The notes: generated by a model not told the origin, from the sequence alone. 64,000 nucleotides of DNA from Flavobacterium sp. 140616W15 (GCF_003668995.1 NZ_CP033068.1:3348001-3412000); one strand, 5' to 3'; shown: positions 1-9,966, counted from the first letter of the stretch. Program-made: numbers and translations.

Positions 1-2591
1 TTAGTATCTCTAAAAGTCCCACTAATAGATTAATCGTTCGTGGAGCAAGCTCTATAGCGACAAACAAAGATGTATTATGTATAATTGATGGAGAAATCGC
101 AACCGAAGAAACAATTAAAAACCTAAATCCTTCAGTCATCCTTTCAGTTGATGTTATAACAGAAAAAAAAGCAACTGCTCTTTACGGAAACAAAGGAGCA
201 AATGGGGCCATAATAATCACCACAAAAAATGCTATAAAAGAACTAACCCAAGTAAAAGCAAGAAAAAATTTATCGGAAACCGCTTTCTTTCTTCCAAATT
301 TAAAAACGGATGCTAAAGGAAATGTTAGCTTTAATTTCACTTCACCCGAAGTTTTAACCGCTTGGAAACTCCGATTATTGGCACATAACAAAGATGCTGT
401 TTCGAGTTATTTAGAGAAAAGTGTTATTACCCAAAAAGAACTAATGGTTTTGCCGAATTTCCCACGTTTCTTAAGAGAAAAAGACACGATTGTTATTAGT
501 ACTAAAATATCAAATATTACTGCTGAAGCTAAAACTGGAATTGCAATCTTACAGTTTTTTGATGCTACAACAATGCAACCAATTGATGCAAAAATGCTGA
601 ATGTAAAAAACGTTAAAAACTTTACTGTTGAGGCATTTGGAAATACAACTGCAAGTTGGACTGTTTCGATTCCAGAAGGCATACAAGGTGTACAATATAA
701 AATTCTAGCTAAATCAGGTAATTTCTCTGATGGTGAAGAAAACATACTTCCTGTTTTAACAAATAACATGTTGGTTACTGAAAGTATCCCAATTTGGGTT
801 CGAGAAAATTCAACCAAAGAATATACACTTGAGAATCTAAAAAATAACACTTCAACAACTTTAAAAAATCACCAACTTACATTAGAATATACTTCTAATC
901 CTGCTTGGATTGCGATTCAGTCTTTGCCCTATTTAATGGAATACGAACATGAATGTGCTGAGCAAACTTTTGCACGCTTTTATGCTAATTCTTTGGCTTC
1001 AGAAATCATATCGAGTAATCCGAAGATTGCAACTATTTTTGAAAATTGGAGAAAGAACGAAAAACTGAATTCAAAATTAGAAGAAAATGAAGAACTAAAA
1101 TCAATCATTATTGCAGAAACTCCTTGGTTAAATGACGCACAAAGCGAAGACGAAAAGAAAAAGAATCTAGCTCTTTTATTTGATTTAGAAAAAATGAAAA
1201 CTTCACAAGAAGCTACATTTGATAAATTAAAACAAAAGCAAAAAATATCTGGAGGATTCTCTTGGTTTGACGGAAGTGATGAAAACGAATACATTACAAG
1301 GCACATTCTAGCAGGTTTAGGTCATCTATCTAAATTGAATAAAACAGAAGATAATAATGATAAAATTGATGCTATTGCCAAAACCGGAATTCCATTTCTG
1401 GATAACAAGTTTTTAGAATACTATAAAACTAAAAATTTAAAAGCAACCAATAAACTAATCTGGATTAATCCTTATTCTGATTTACATTATCTCTATACCA
1501 GAAGTTTTTATTTAGATAATTATCCCCTTTCGGATACTTTGAAAAAAGCTACTAAATTATATCTTGAAACCACAAAGAAAGACTGGTTAAAGTATTCTCT
1601 TTACGAAAAAGGATTAGCCGTCTTAACCTTAAATCGCTTCGGAGAAAGTGAAACAGCTAAAAAAATCATCGAGAGTTTAAAAGAAACAGCTTCTAACAAT
1701 GAAGACTGGGGAATGTACTGGATTACGAATAAAGCGGGATGGTATTGGTATCAAGCACCTATAGAAACTCAGGCTTTATTGATTGAGGCTTTCGCTGAAG
1801 TAAATAATGACACTAAATCAGTAGATGCGATGAAAGTCTGGCTGCTAAAAAATAAGCAAACCAAAAACTGGCCAACTACAAAATCCACTACCGAAGCCGT
1901 TTATGCCTTATTAATGCAAGGCAAGAATGGATTAAGCATAAAAGACAATACTGTTATTAAAATTGGAGATGAAAAAATTCTAAACGAAAAACTAAACGAA
2001 AATGAAAAAGAAGCTACAACTGGTTATATCAAACTCAACTGGAAAGCTGATGAAGTAAAAAAAGAAATGGCTTCAGTAAAAATAGAAAACAAATCAAAAA
2101 TCTCTGGTTTAGGAGGTATCTATTGGCAATATTTTGAAGATTTAGATAAAATTAAAACGAACCCAAATACAGCTTTATCTGTTTCTAAAGAATTATACAT
2201 CAAAACAAAAACAGTTGACGGAGATCAATTACAGAAAATCACAACTAAGTCATCATTAAAAATGGGTGATTTAATTACTGTAAGATTAATAATTTCTTCT
2301 AAAGAAAATATGGAATTTGTGCATTTAAAAGATATGAGAGCTTCTTGTTTTGAACCTGTAAATGTTCTTTCAGAATATAAATACAACGATCGATTAGGTT
2401 ATTATATAAGCACAAAAGATGCTGCAACACATTTTTTCTTTGATGAGATAAATAAAGGAACCTATGTACTGGAATATGATATTAGAGTAAACAATGGTGG
2501 TAACTTCTCTAATGGAATTTCTACAATACAAAGTATGTATGCTCCAGAATACTCAAGTCATAGCAAGGGAATAAGAGTCAATATAAAATAA
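1..2591 (+). CDS. Alpha-2-macroglobulin family protein with TonB-plug-like domain (5' end missing)
   Basis: The frame is open from the window edge to a TAA at 2589, giving about 862 visible residues; the true start lies upstream. The first ~70 residues resemble a TonB-receptor plug: VRGASSIA, a VLCIIDGE strand and ALYGNKGANGAIIITTK. Next comes an alpha-2-macroglobulin core (SPEVLTAWKLRLLAH) and the thioester motif CAEQ at 954-965, then a thioester domain (WYWYQAPIETQALLIEAF) and a C-terminal macroglobulin-like domain. Family knowledge: bacterial macroglobulins trap proteases at the cell envelope, and plug-containing long forms occur in Bacteroidota. The protein has no complete signal region here. 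A hairpin terminator follows. Function as a protease trap is inferred from family. Confidence 0.85.
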   Translation, partial: SISKSPTNRLIVRGASSIATNKDVLCIIDGEIATEETIKNLNPSVILSVDVITEKKATALYGNKGANGAIIITTKNAIKELTQVKARKNLSETAFFLPNLKTDAKGNVSFNFTSPEVLTAWKLRLLAHNKDAVSSYLEKSVITQKELMVLPNFPRFLREKDTIVISTKISNITAEAKTGIAILQFFDATTMQPIDAKMLNVKNVKNFTVEAFGNTTASWTVSIPEGIQGVQYKILAKSGNFSDGEENILPVLTNNMLVTESIPIWVRENSTKEYTLENLKNNTSTTLKNHQLTLEYTSNPAWIAIQSLPYLMEYEHECAEQTFARFYANSLASEIISSNPKIATIFENWRKNEKLNSKLEENEELKSIIIAETPWLNDAQSEDEKKKNLALLFDLEKMKTSQEATFDKLKQKQKISGGFSWFDGSDENEYITRHILAGLGHLSKLNKTEDNNDKIDAIAKTGIPFLDNKFLEYYKTKNLKATNKLIWINPYSDLHYLYTRSFYLDNYPLSDTLKKATKLYLETTKKDWLKYSLYEKGLAVLTLNRFGESETAKKIIESLKETASNNEDWGMYWITNKAGWYWYQAPIETQALLIEAFAEVNNDTKSVDAMKVWLLKNKQTKNWPTTKSTTEAVYALLMQGKNGLSIKDNTVIKIGDEKILNEKLNENEKEATTGYIKLNWKADEVKKEMASVKIENKSKISGLGGIYWQYFEDLDKIKTNPNTALSVSKELYIKTKTVDGDQLQKITTKSSLKMGDLITVRLIISSKENMEFVHLKDMRASCFEPVNVLSEYKYNDRLGYYISTKDAATHFFFDEINKGTYVLEYDIRVNNGGNFSNGISTIQSMYAPEYSSHSKGIRVNIK

Positions 2592-2609
2592 GTAAAAACA
2601 AAGCAATAA

Positions 2610-2646
2610 AAAACCCCATCTCATACAAACATGAGATAGGGTTTTA
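2610..2646. terminator. Bidirectional terminator between convergent genes
   Basis: The arms CCCATCTCAT and ATGAGATAGGG form a stem with one mismatch, flanked by A-run and T-run. It sits between the macroglobulin gene (+) and the S46 peptidase gene (-) and could serve both. Confidence 0.8.
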
Positions 2647-2664
2647 TAATTTTAGAAACTACTA

Positions 2665-4809
2665 TTATTTGATAATTGTCATTTCGTCTACAATATGCTT
2701 TGCTCCAGCATATTTATCTATAATCCAAAGTACATAGCGAATATCAACATTGATTGTTCTTTGTAAGTTAGGATCAAAAATAACATCTCCTGCCATTGCT
2801 TCAATATTTCCGTCGAAAGCTACACCAATTAACTCTCCTTTTCCGTTAATTACTGGTGAACCTGAATTCCCTCCTGTAATATCGTTATCTGTCAAGAAAT
2901 TTACAGGCATGTATCCTGCTTTATCTGCATATTGACCAAAGTCTTTAGCTTTATTTAATTCTAATAATCTAGCTGGTAAATCAAATTCTTGATCTCCTGC
3001 TTTATACTTTTTAACCATTCCGGTCATTGTAGTATAGTTATTAGTTTTAGCATCATTTCTTTTATCTTCTGGCAAAGCACGAACCTTTCCGTAAGTTAAT
3101 CTCAAAGTTGAGTTTGCATCAGGATACTTAATAGTATTTAATTTAGACTCTCTTAAACCTTCTACTAATTTGCGGTAAGCAATTGCGAAGCTATCATCAG
3201 CTTTTAATTGTCCGTCAGTTTTAGCACGGAATTTAGTCATCAAATCATTAGATATAATGTACAATGGATCATGTACAATCGCTAATGGTTTTGGATCAGC
3301 CATAAACGCTAATACTTTATCCTTAGATGTAAAGTAACTTATTTCAGTTGCTTTTTTAACATCAGCAGTAAAATCACCGTTATTCTCTGATTTCATTTTA
3401 GCTATTTGTGGAGCTAAACCATACTCAGTAGCTTTAGAAGCATATAAATTCAATTGAGCAGTTAACACATCTTTTTCAAGAGGAGCATAAAACTCACCAT
3501 AAATATTATCAATCAAAGCATTAATCTTAGGTAACATTTCTGCTTTTTTAGCATCATTTTCTCTGTAGTAAGCAATTAAGGCATTCCCTAAATTTACAGG
3601 GCCAGTTGCATAACTTGAAGTACGTAAAAGTTGCGTTAAATAATTATCATGAGTCGCTTTTAAATTCGTCTCTCTATAATAACCATTAATTGTTGGAATT
3701 ACATTTTCGTATTTTTCTTTGTTTGCTGGTAAAGCTGCCCATTCATAAAACTTATCTTCTTGTTCCGTTTTGGTAGCTACTGTTCCTGCTTTAGTTAAAG
3801 CATCAATCATACCTTGACGGTTTTTCCAGTAATTAGCAGTCGAAGCGTATTTAGACGCGTATTGCAAACGAACTGTTGCATCTTTGTCCATATATTTTTT
3901 CATCTGATCCATTCCTGTTTTAGCTCCCTCAACCCAAGCAGGGTAAGCAAACTTAATATTTTGCTCAATTCCACCAGCTGGCATCCAACGGTTTGTTCTT
4001 CCTGGATACCCTAATATCATCGCAAAATCATTTTCTTTAACACCTTTTAAACTTACCGGCAAATAGTGCTTTGGCTGTAAAGGCACATTGTCTTTAGAAT
4101 ATTCAGCAGGATTTCCATCTTTATCTGCATATACTCTAAACATTGAGAAATCTCCAGTATGACGTGGCCATTCCCAGTTATCAGTATCCCCACCAAATTT
4201 CCCTACACTTTCTGGAGGTGTACCTACTAAACGTACATCTTTATAATCTTGATATACGAAATAGTAATATTCATTTCCTTGAAAGAAAGGACGAACAGAA
4301 ACTGTATATTTTCCTCCTTCATTATTTTCTTTCTCAATCAAAGCCGTTTCTTGTTGAATCGCTTTGTTTCTCTCTGCTTCTGTCATTCCATCATTTACTT
4401 TTGATAAAATTCTTTTAGAAACATCATCCATACGAACGAAGAAACGAACATATAATGATTTTGGTTTCATTTCAGCGCTTTTGTCTTTTGCCCAGAAACC
4501 ATTTTTTAAGTAATTCTGCTCTTCACTAGAAAGTTCTGCGATAGCATCGTAACCACAGTGGTGGTTTGTTAAAACCAAACCGTTTTTAGAAACCATTTCA
4601 GCAGTACATCCTCCATTAAATTGAACTATTGCATCTTTCAAACTATGGTTATTGATACTATAGATTTCTTCAGATGTAAGCTGTAAGCCCATTTTTTGCA
4701 TATCTCTATGGTTTAATCTCTCGATAAACATCAAGAACCACATTCCCTCGTCTGCACGAACAGGAAAAGCCATAAGGCACATTGTTAAAAATAAAATTAT
4801 TTTTTTCAT
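2665..4809 (-). CDS. S46 family dipeptidyl-peptidase (DPP7-like)
   Basis: 714 residues, the usual length for S46 dipeptidyl-peptidases, which cleave dipeptides from oligopeptide N-termini in the periplasm. A signal peptide (MKKIILFLTMCLMAFPVRA) opens the protein. The chymotrypsin-like catalytic elements are visible: TNHHCGYDA (His), WPRHTGDFSMFRVYAD (Asp region) and GGNSGSPVING (Ser). The specificity residue in VAFDGN is Gly. In this family Gly there goes with DPP7 (hydrophobic P1) and Arg with DPP11 (acidic P1), so DPP7-type specificity is inferred. Upstream on its strand is a TATATTCG box about 25 bases before the ATG, close to TAnnTTTG. Monocistronic. Confidence 0.93.
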   Translation of the reverse strand: MKKIILFLTMCLMAFPVRADEGMWFLMFIERLNHRDMQKMGLQLTSEEIYSINNHSLKDAIVQFNGGCTAEMVSKNGLVLTNHHCGYDAIAELSSEEQNYLKNGFWAKDKSAEMKPKSLYVRFFVRMDDVSKRILSKVNDGMTEAERNKAIQQETALIEKENNEGGKYTVSVRPFFQGNEYYYFVYQDYKDVRLVGTPPESVGKFGGDTDNWEWPRHTGDFSMFRVYADKDGNPAEYSKDNVPLQPKHYLPVSLKGVKENDFAMILGYPGRTNRWMPAGGIEQNIKFAYPAWVEGAKTGMDQMKKYMDKDATVRLQYASKYASTANYWKNRQGMIDALTKAGTVATKTEQEDKFYEWAALPANKEKYENVIPTINGYYRETNLKATHDNYLTQLLRTSSYATGPVNLGNALIAYYRENDAKKAEMLPKINALIDNIYGEFYAPLEKDVLTAQLNLYASKATEYGLAPQIAKMKSENNGDFTADVKKATEISYFTSKDKVLAFMADPKPLAIVHDPLYIISNDLMTKFRAKTDGQLKADDSFAIAYRKLVEGLRESKLNTIKYPDANSTLRLTYGKVRALPEDKRNDAKTNNYTTMTGMVKKYKAGDQEFDLPARLLELNKAKDFGQYADKAGYMPVNFLTDNDITGGNSGSPVINGKGELIGVAFDGNIEAMAGDVIFDPNLQRTINVDIRYVLWIIDKYAGAKHIVDEMTIIK

Positions 4810-5038
4810 ACGTTTTAAATATTTTTAGTTGTGCGAATATAGTGCATTTTCACAATTAAATACCTATGTACAATCCCCATATTAAGTATATGAACAAGAT
4901 TTCATCTAATACTTATGAATTCCTCACATTCACAAACGGATCTATCTTACATAATTCATTTTATTTCACAAATAAATATGTAATAAATAATTTATTAAAT
5001 AATATTTAAGCATACTTAATTTCTTATAAAAATTATTA

Positions 5039-5046
5039 TACTTTTG
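5039..5046 (+). promoter_or_regulatory. -7 box TACTTTTG
   Basis: Matches the Bacteroidota -7 consensus TAnnTTTG, 22 bases before the ATG of the outer-membrane barrel gene. No clear -33 TTG is seen at the right distance. Confidence 0.5.
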
Positions 5047-5068
5047 TATAAATTAAATTTATACTGAC

Positions 5069-5596
5069 ATGAAAAAATTATTACTATGTGTAGCATTAGT
5101 AGTTTCTGCTATGGCTACTGCGCAAAAAGGGACAATTCTTGTAGGAGGAAATGTTGAATATTCTTCTGATAAAATTGGAGATGTAAAAAACGAATCATTT
5201 GATTTCTCACCTACATTCGGTTACCAATTCTCAGAAAACTGGACTGCAGGGGTAAATGCAACAGTTGGTAGCATACACAAAGAGGGATCAAAATCAGACA
5301 ACCAAAAGATTGGTGGTTTTGTTCGTTACTCTAGACCTCTTAGCGAAACATTTGCAATTTTTGCAGACATAGGATCAGGTTATCAACAAAATTCTATAAA
5401 TGATGCAAAAGGAATGTATGCTTATATTACTCCTGCATTATTCATAAACATGAAACAAGGGTTTGGTTTAAACTTTTCTATCGGTGGATTCAACTACGAT
5501 AACATAGATGGTAAAAACGATCCTAGAAGAGAAAAAATTGGATTCAATTTTGGAAAAACATTAAACATTGGTATTTCTAAAAACTTTACTTTGTAA
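5069..5596 (+). CDS. Small outer-membrane beta-barrel protein
   Basis: 175 residues with a signal peptide (MKKLLLCVALVVSAMATAQ) and a body of alternating amphipathic strands ending in aromatic or hydrophobic residues: GTILVGGNVEYS, FSPTFGYQFSENWTAGVN, KIGFNFGKTLNIGISKNFTL. It ends in Leu after a strand, as barrel proteins do. This is the OmpA-N-terminal/opacity-like small barrel type common in Flavobacteria, probably 8 strands. No enzymatic motif is seen; the substrate or role is unknown. Monocistronic, with its own promoter box and a strong terminator. Confidence 0.8.
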   Translation: MKKLLLCVALVVSAMATAQKGTILVGGNVEYSSDKIGDVKNESFDFSPTFGYQFSENWTAGVNATVGSIHKEGSKSDNQKIGGFVRYSRPLSETFAIFADIGSGYQQNSINDAKGMYAYITPALFINMKQGFGLNFSIGGFNYDNIDGKNDPRREKIGFNFGKTLNIGISKNFTL

Positions 5597-5616
5597 GAAT
5601 ACATTCTTTATTGAAA

Positions 5617-5645
5617 CAAAAAAACCACCTATTGGTGGTTTTTTT
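5617..5645. terminator. Terminator after outer-membrane barrel gene
   Basis: CCACC-TATT-GGTGG stem with flanking A-run and T-run, located between convergent genes, so it can act for the barrel gene (+) and obg (-). Confidence 0.85.
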
Positions 5646-5672
5646 GTTTATAAATAATAGTCAATTCAGACA

Positions 5673-6674
5673 TTAATCATTCAACATTTTCCACAATTTA
5701 TCTTTAAGCTCTTGTAAACCTTGTTGGGCTACAGAAGAAATAAACATATAAGGAGTATCTTTAAAAGCCACGTCAAGCTCTACTTTAAGCTCAGCTTTAA
5801 GCTCGTCATCTAGCATATCACATTTAGATATTACCAACAAACGTTCTTTATCTAACATTTCTGGATTATACTTTGTTAATTCATTTACCAAAATATCATA
5901 CTCCGCTTTAATATCAGGAGTATCAACTGGAACTAAGAACAACAAAGTCGAATTACGTTCAATATGACGTAAGAAATAATGTCCTAATCCTTTTCCTTCT
6001 GCTGCTCCTTCGATAATACCCGGAATATCTGCAATTACAAAAGATTGAAAATCTCTGTAAGCTACAATTCCTAAATTAGGCTTTAATGTCGTAAACGGAT
6101 AATCAGCAATTTTAGGTTTCGCAGAAGTTAAAACTGACAACAAAGTAGATTTACCTGCATTTGGGAAACCAACTAAACCAACATCAGCAAGAACTTTAAG
6201 CTCTAAGATTACATCCATCTCTACTCCTGGCAAACCTGGTTGCGCATATCTCGGTGTTTGATTAGTTGAACTTCTAAAATGCCAGTTCCCTAATCCTCCT
6301 TTACCACCTTTAGAAAGAATTTGTTTTTCTCCGTGTTCAGTAATTTCAAATAAAACTTCACCCGTTTCTTTATCTTTAACAACTGTTCCTAATGGCACTT
6401 CAATAAACTTATCATCACCATCAGCTCCAGTACTTCTGTCTCCTCCACCATCTCCACCGTGGCCAGCTTTAATGTGACGAGCAAATTTTAAATGAAACAA
6501 AGTCCAAAGTCCTTTATTCCCTACCAAAAAAACATGACCACCACGTCCTCCATCTCCACCATCTGGACCACCTTTTTCAATGAATTTCTCTCTATGTAAA
6601 TGCGTTGAACCTTTTCCTCCTTTACCGGAAGAAACAAATATTTTAACGTAATCTACAAAATTTCCCTCTGTCAT
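5673..6674 (-). CDS. obg: GTPase Obg/CgtA
   Basis: 333 residues. The N-terminal Obg fold is glycine-rich ([32 protein letters not shown]). The G domain follows with P-loop GFPNAGKS, switch region [28 protein letters not shown] (G3), and an SKCD motif in place of NKxD (G4). Obg is an essential ribosome-assembly GTPase linked to the 50S subunit and stress signalling. The length fits the short form without a C-terminal OCT domain. It lies at the 3' end of the minus-strand run hpt-adk-hemolysin-obg; the 76-base gap to the hemolysin-like gene allows cotranscription. Confidence 0.97.
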   Translation of the reverse strand: MTEGNFVDYVKIFVSSGKGGKGSTHLHREKFIEKGGPDGGDGGRGGHVFLVGNKGLWTLFHLKFARHIKAGHGGDGGGDRSTGADGDDKFIEVPLGTVVKDKETGEVLFEITEHGEKQILSKGGKGGLGNWHFRSSTNQTPRYAQPGLPGVEMDVILELKVLADVGLVGFPNAGKSTLLSVLTSAKPKIADYPFTTLKPNLGIVAYRDFQSFVIADIPGIIEGAAEGKGLGHYFLRHIERNSTLLFLVPVDTPDIKAEYDILVNELTKYNPEMLDKERLLVISKCDMLDDELKAELKVELDVAFKDTPYMFISSVAQQGLQELKDKLWKMLND

Positions 6675-6750
6675 AATTCTCTGTATTCAGTTGCAATCTC
6701 ATTTTCAGCGCTACTTGCTACTGAAAACTAAGACTGGAAACTATTTTATT

Positions 6751-8025
6751 TTAATCTTTTAATGCTTTTATTAATACTTTATCAATCTTAACGCCATCCA
6801 TATCGATGACTTCCAACTCAAATTTTTGCCAAATCAACTTTTCTCCTTCTTTAGGAATACGTGATAATTCAGTCATAATAAGTCCACTTACAGTTGTAAC
6901 TTCATAATCATTAATCAATTCGTCTAACTCAAAATAAGTTAAGAAATCATGTAATGAATAATGCCCATCAACCAACCATGTTCCATCTTCCCTTTCTACT
7001 AGTTGAAACTCATCTTTATAAAAATCAGCTGCATCTCCTACAAGAGCTTCCAGAATATCATTTAATGTTATAATTCCTTGAAAAATTCCATATTCATCAG
7101 AAACAAAAGCATAATGTATACCCGTTTTCTTAAAATTCTCTAATGCTTTATATGCTGTAGTTTGCTCCATTATAAAAGGCGCATCTGTCATTATAGAAGC
7201 CAAACTAAAATCCTCTTTTTCAATATTAGCAAAGATTGTCTTCAAATTAACAACTCCCGAAATATCATCATAATTCTCTTTATAGACAGGATAAATGGAG
7301 TGTAAATCTTCTAATATTAATTCTTTTACACGCTGTTTATCTGAATCTAAAGGCAAGAAAACTACTGACTTTCTGTGGGTCATTAACGAATTCACTTTTC
7401 TATCTCCAATATGGAAAACACGCTCAACAATATCTTGTTCAATTTCCTGAACTTCACCACCTTCAGTTCCTTCTTTAATAATGGCTTTTATTTCTTCTTC
7501 GGTTACTTTACCATCGGCAGTCGGTTTTATTTGCAAAACATTTAATAAAAAGTCTGTCGAATTAGTCAATAACCAAATAAACGGAGCGGTAATGATCGAA
7601 ATAATCTTCATAGGCAATGCTACAGCTTTAGCAATAGCTTCAGGATGATTCAATCCAATTCTTTTAGGCAGCAATTCACCTAAAACAAGAGAAAAGAAAG
7701 TCAAAACCACAACTACTATCCCCACAGCAACTGAATGTCCATAAGGTCGTAAAACTTCAAACGTACTTACAAAACCTTCAACATCCATCGTGATTTTATC
7801 ACCACTGTAAATACCAGTCAAAATACCGATTAAAGTAATCCCTATTTGAACTGTCGACAAAAACTTATTAGGTGAATTTGCCAAATCAAGGGCGATTCTA
7901 GCACTTTTGTTTCCCTTTTTTGCTGCTGTCTCTAATCTATTCTTCCTTGCCGAAATCAATGCGATTTCCGACATAGAGAAAACCCCATTTAAAATTATTA
8001 GAAAAAATATTATTAGTATTTCCAT
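6751..8025 (-). CDS. Hemolysin-like CNNM/CBS/CorC transporter family protein
   Basis: 424 residues. The N-terminal DUF21/CNNM membrane domain has three or more transmembrane helices (first at residues 1-20; ITLIGILTGIYSG; VAVGIVVVVLTFFSLVLGELLPKRIGL). Two CBS repeats follow at about residues 210-330 (SLMTHRKSVVFLP; YAFVSDEYGIFQGIITLNDIL), and a C-terminal CorC/HlyC transporter-associated domain (VDGHYSLHDF). Members are often annotated hemolysin but are more likely magnesium or divalent-metal transport or regulation proteins of the inner membrane. It lies downstream of adk across a long inverted repeat. Confidence 0.9.
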   Translation of the reverse strand: MEILIIFFLIILNGVFSMSEIALISARKNRLETAAKKGNKSARIALDLANSPNKFLSTVQIGITLIGILTGIYSGDKITMDVEGFVSTFEVLRPYGHSVAVGIVVVVLTFFSLVLGELLPKRIGLNHPEAIAKAVALPMKIISIITAPFIWLLTNSTDFLLNVLQIKPTADGKVTEEEIKAIIKEGTEGGEVQEIEQDIVERVFHIGDRKVNSLMTHRKSVVFLPLDSDKQRVKELILEDLHSIYPVYKENYDDISGVVNLKTIFANIEKEDFSLASIMTDAPFIMEQTTAYKALENFKKTGIHYAFVSDEYGIFQGIITLNDILEALVGDAADFYKDEFQLVEREDGTWLVDGHYSLHDFLTYFELDELINDYEVTTVSGLIMTELSRIPKEGEKLIWQKFELEVIDMDGVKIDKVLIKALKD

Positions 8026-8040
8026 TTTTATGTTTAAACA

Positions 8041-8113
8041 TTTAAAGTTTAAAGCCTAAAATTTAACCCGAATAAATACTATTTAGGTAAATTTTAAACC
8101 TTAAACTTTAAAC
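8041..8113. repeat. Long imperfect inverted repeat between adk and the hemolysin-like gene
   Basis: The left arm (8041-8065) and right arm (8088-8113) are near-complementary over about 25 bases with mismatches only around the GCC/GGT centre. It is AT-rich and sits downstream of adk on the minus strand; it may be a transcript hairpin or a weak terminator. No U-tract is obvious. Confidence 0.5.
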
Positions 8114-8124
8114 TATTTTTTTTA

Positions 8125-8697
8125 TTACAAATTATCAATTACACTTGTCAAACGCTCCGTTATTTCTTCAATAGACCCGATGCCATTTACAGCGTAAAAT
8201 TTATTTTGCTCTTTATAATATCCAATTAATGGAGCCGTTTTTTCGTTATATTCCTGATATCTTACGCGAATTTTTTCTTCATCCTGATCATCAGCTCTTC
8301 CACTTGTTTTTCCTCTTTCTAATAAACGAGCTACTAGAATTTCATCATCAGCTTCTAAAGCAATTGTTGCAGTAACGCTTGTACCAATAGTTGGTAAAAA
8401 CTGATCTAATGCTGCTGCCTGATCTAGTGTTCTAGGATAACCATCAAATAAAAATCCTGCTGTATCTGGGTGTTTTTTTACTTCATCAATTAACATTGCA
8501 GTAGTTACTTCACATGGTACTAATTCACCATTATCCATAAAAACTCTAGCTTTCTTACCTAAATCTGTATCATTTTTTAAATTAAAACGAAAGATATCTC
8601 CAGTTGAAAGATGTGTTAATTTGTATTTTTCTTTTAAAAATTCTGCCTGAGTTCCTTTTCCTGCACCAGGTTTTCCAAATAAAACAATATTAATCAT
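8125..8697 (-). CDS. adk: Adenylate kinase
   Basis: 190 residues; interconverts ATP + AMP and 2 ADP. The P-loop GKPGAGKGTQ is at residues 8-17, the AMP-binding region LSTGDIFRFNL follows, then FDGYPRTLDQA and the LID segment with RGKTSGRADD. The length shows the short LID form without zinc-finger cysteines, as in other Bacteroidota. It lies 88 bases downstream of hpt in the same orientation, so the two nucleotide-metabolism genes probably share a transcript. Confidence 0.97.
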   Translation of the reverse strand: MINIVLFGKPGAGKGTQAEFLKEKYKLTHLSTGDIFRFNLKNDTDLGKKARVFMDNGELVPCEVTTAMLIDEVKKHPDTAGFLFDGYPRTLDQAAALDQFLPTIGTSVTATIALEADDEILVARLLERGKTSGRADDQDEEKIRVRYQEYNEKTAPLIGYYKEQNKFYAVNGIGSIEEITERLTSVIDNL

Positions 8698-8785
8698 AGT
8701 TTGTGTGTTGTGTCGTACTTCCTTATTCTTTAAAGAAGTTTAAAGTGAATAGTTAATTTATAATTCTTTGGTTTTGATTCTAAAT

Positions 8786-9316
8786 TTATTCTGCTAATTG
8801 ATATACTTCAGACAAATTTCTCCCCAAACCATCATAGTCTAAACCGTAACCAACGATAAATTTGTTTGGAATTCGAATTCCGATATAATCAATTTTAACA
8901 TCTTTTTTATAAGCCTCAGGTTTAAAGAACAAAGTAGCTATTTTTAAATGCTTAACATTTTGTTTTTTAAACATTTCTTTAAGTTCAACTACAGTATTTC
9001 CTGTGTCAACAATATCCTCAATAATAACCACTGATCTCCCAGTTAAATCTTGATTTAACCCTATCAGTTGTTTAACATCGTGAGATGTTTCTGTTCCTTC
9101 ATAAGATGCCATTTTAATAAATGAAACCTCGCAGTGTTTTTTATATTTTTTTAAAAAATCGGCAACAACCATAAAAGAACCATTAAGTACACCGATAAAA
9201 ATTGGAATTTCATCTCCAAAATCATCTTGTACCTGGGCTACCATTTTAGTAATTGCAAAATCGATTTCTTTAGCCGAAATAAACGGAACAAATTGTTTAT
9301 CGTGAAGTTGTATCAT
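8786..9316 (-). CDS. hpt: Hypoxanthine phosphoribosyltransferase
   Basis: 176 residues; salvages hypoxanthine (and guanine) with PRPP. The PRPP-binding motif VVIIEDIVDTGNTV is clear, and the flexible-loop region FIKMASYEGTETS and the purine-binding KPEAYKKDVKIDYIGIRIPNKFIVGYGLDY match the family. It is the first gene of the minus-strand run toward obg and is divergent from the conserved unknown gene at 9415. Location is cytoplasmic. Confidence 0.96.
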   Translation of the reverse strand: MIQLHDKQFVPFISAKEIDFAITKMVAQVQDDFGDEIPIFIGVLNGSFMVVADFLKKYKKHCEVSFIKMASYEGTETSHDVKQLIGLNQDLTGRSVVIIEDIVDTGNTVVELKEMFKKQNVKHLKIATLFFKPEAYKKDVKIDYIGIRIPNKFIVGYGLDYDGLGRNLSEVYQLAE

Positions 9317-9382
9317 TATTTTTTACATTTAAAATAATGGGCAAAGATACAGAATTCGAGTTTTAGAATTGAAAATTGACCC

Positions 9383-9390
9383 TAAATTTG
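9383..9390 (+). promoter_or_regulatory. -7 box TAAATTTG
   Basis: A TAnnTTTG match 25 bases before the ATG at 9415, in the divergent hpt/9415 intergenic region. Confidence 0.45.
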
Positions 9391-9414
9391 TATTTTTAAA
9401 TCAAAAAAAAATCA

Positions 9415-9966
9415 ATGGCCTCTGAATTACAAAAAAACCTTGATTACGTAAGTGCTTACAGAGAAAATAGACTTAAAGGTGCGCAAAGTGTTTTGGAAAA
9501 TCCTGATTGTTTTCCAGAGTTAATTGCAATTTGCTTCGACATTTCAAACAAAAACACGTATAAAGCCTGTTGGATTTTAGAATTTGTATCTTATGAAAAG
9601 CTAGAATGGCTACAACCTCATCTCGATTTTTTTTGCTCGAACCTTAAAGTTTTAAAAGACGAAAGTTCTATTAGACCTATTGCAAAAATCTGTCAACTTC
9701 TAGTCACAGCTCATTATAAAAAATCAGAAACAAATATTAATCTTTCTGAAACTCAACTTCAGGATATCATCGAGACTAGTTTTGATTGGTTAATAACCGA
9801 TACCAAAGTCGCAGCAAAGGCCTACTCCATTAGAACCTTACATATATTAGGCAAACATTTCGATTGGATTCATCCCGAATTACAAATCATATTAACCAAG
9901 GATTACGGAAATCATACTGCTGCTTATAAAGCAGTTGCCCGAGAAATTCTCAAGAAAATAAAATAG
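9415..9966 (+). CDS. Conserved helical protein upstream of purK, function unknown
   Basis: 183 residues, no signal peptide or membrane segment. The whole chain is predicted helical, with pairs of amphipathic helices like a short HEAT/ARM array (PELIAICFDIS, ACWILEFVSYEKLEWLQPHL, KAYSIRTLHILGKHFDWIHPEL). I do not recognise a catalytic motif. Homologues have sometimes been labelled adenylosuccinate lyase in Flavobacteria, but none of that enzyme's signatures are present, so I do not accept that name. It lies 54 bases upstream of purK in the same orientation, although purK has its own -7 box. Confidence 0.75.
   Translation: MASELQKNLDYVSAYRENRLKGAQSVLENPDCFPELIAICFDISNKNTYKACWILEFVSYEKLEWLQPHLDFFCSNLKVLKDESSIRPIAKICQLLVTAHYKKSETNINLSETQLQDIIETSFDWLITDTKVAAKAYSIRTLHILGKHFDWIHPELQIILTKDYGNHTAAYKAVAREILKKIK

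Noticed and set aside
9415..9966. Adenylosuccinate lyase
   Set aside because: None of the enzyme's signature segments are present; the chain is a short helical repeat-like protein.
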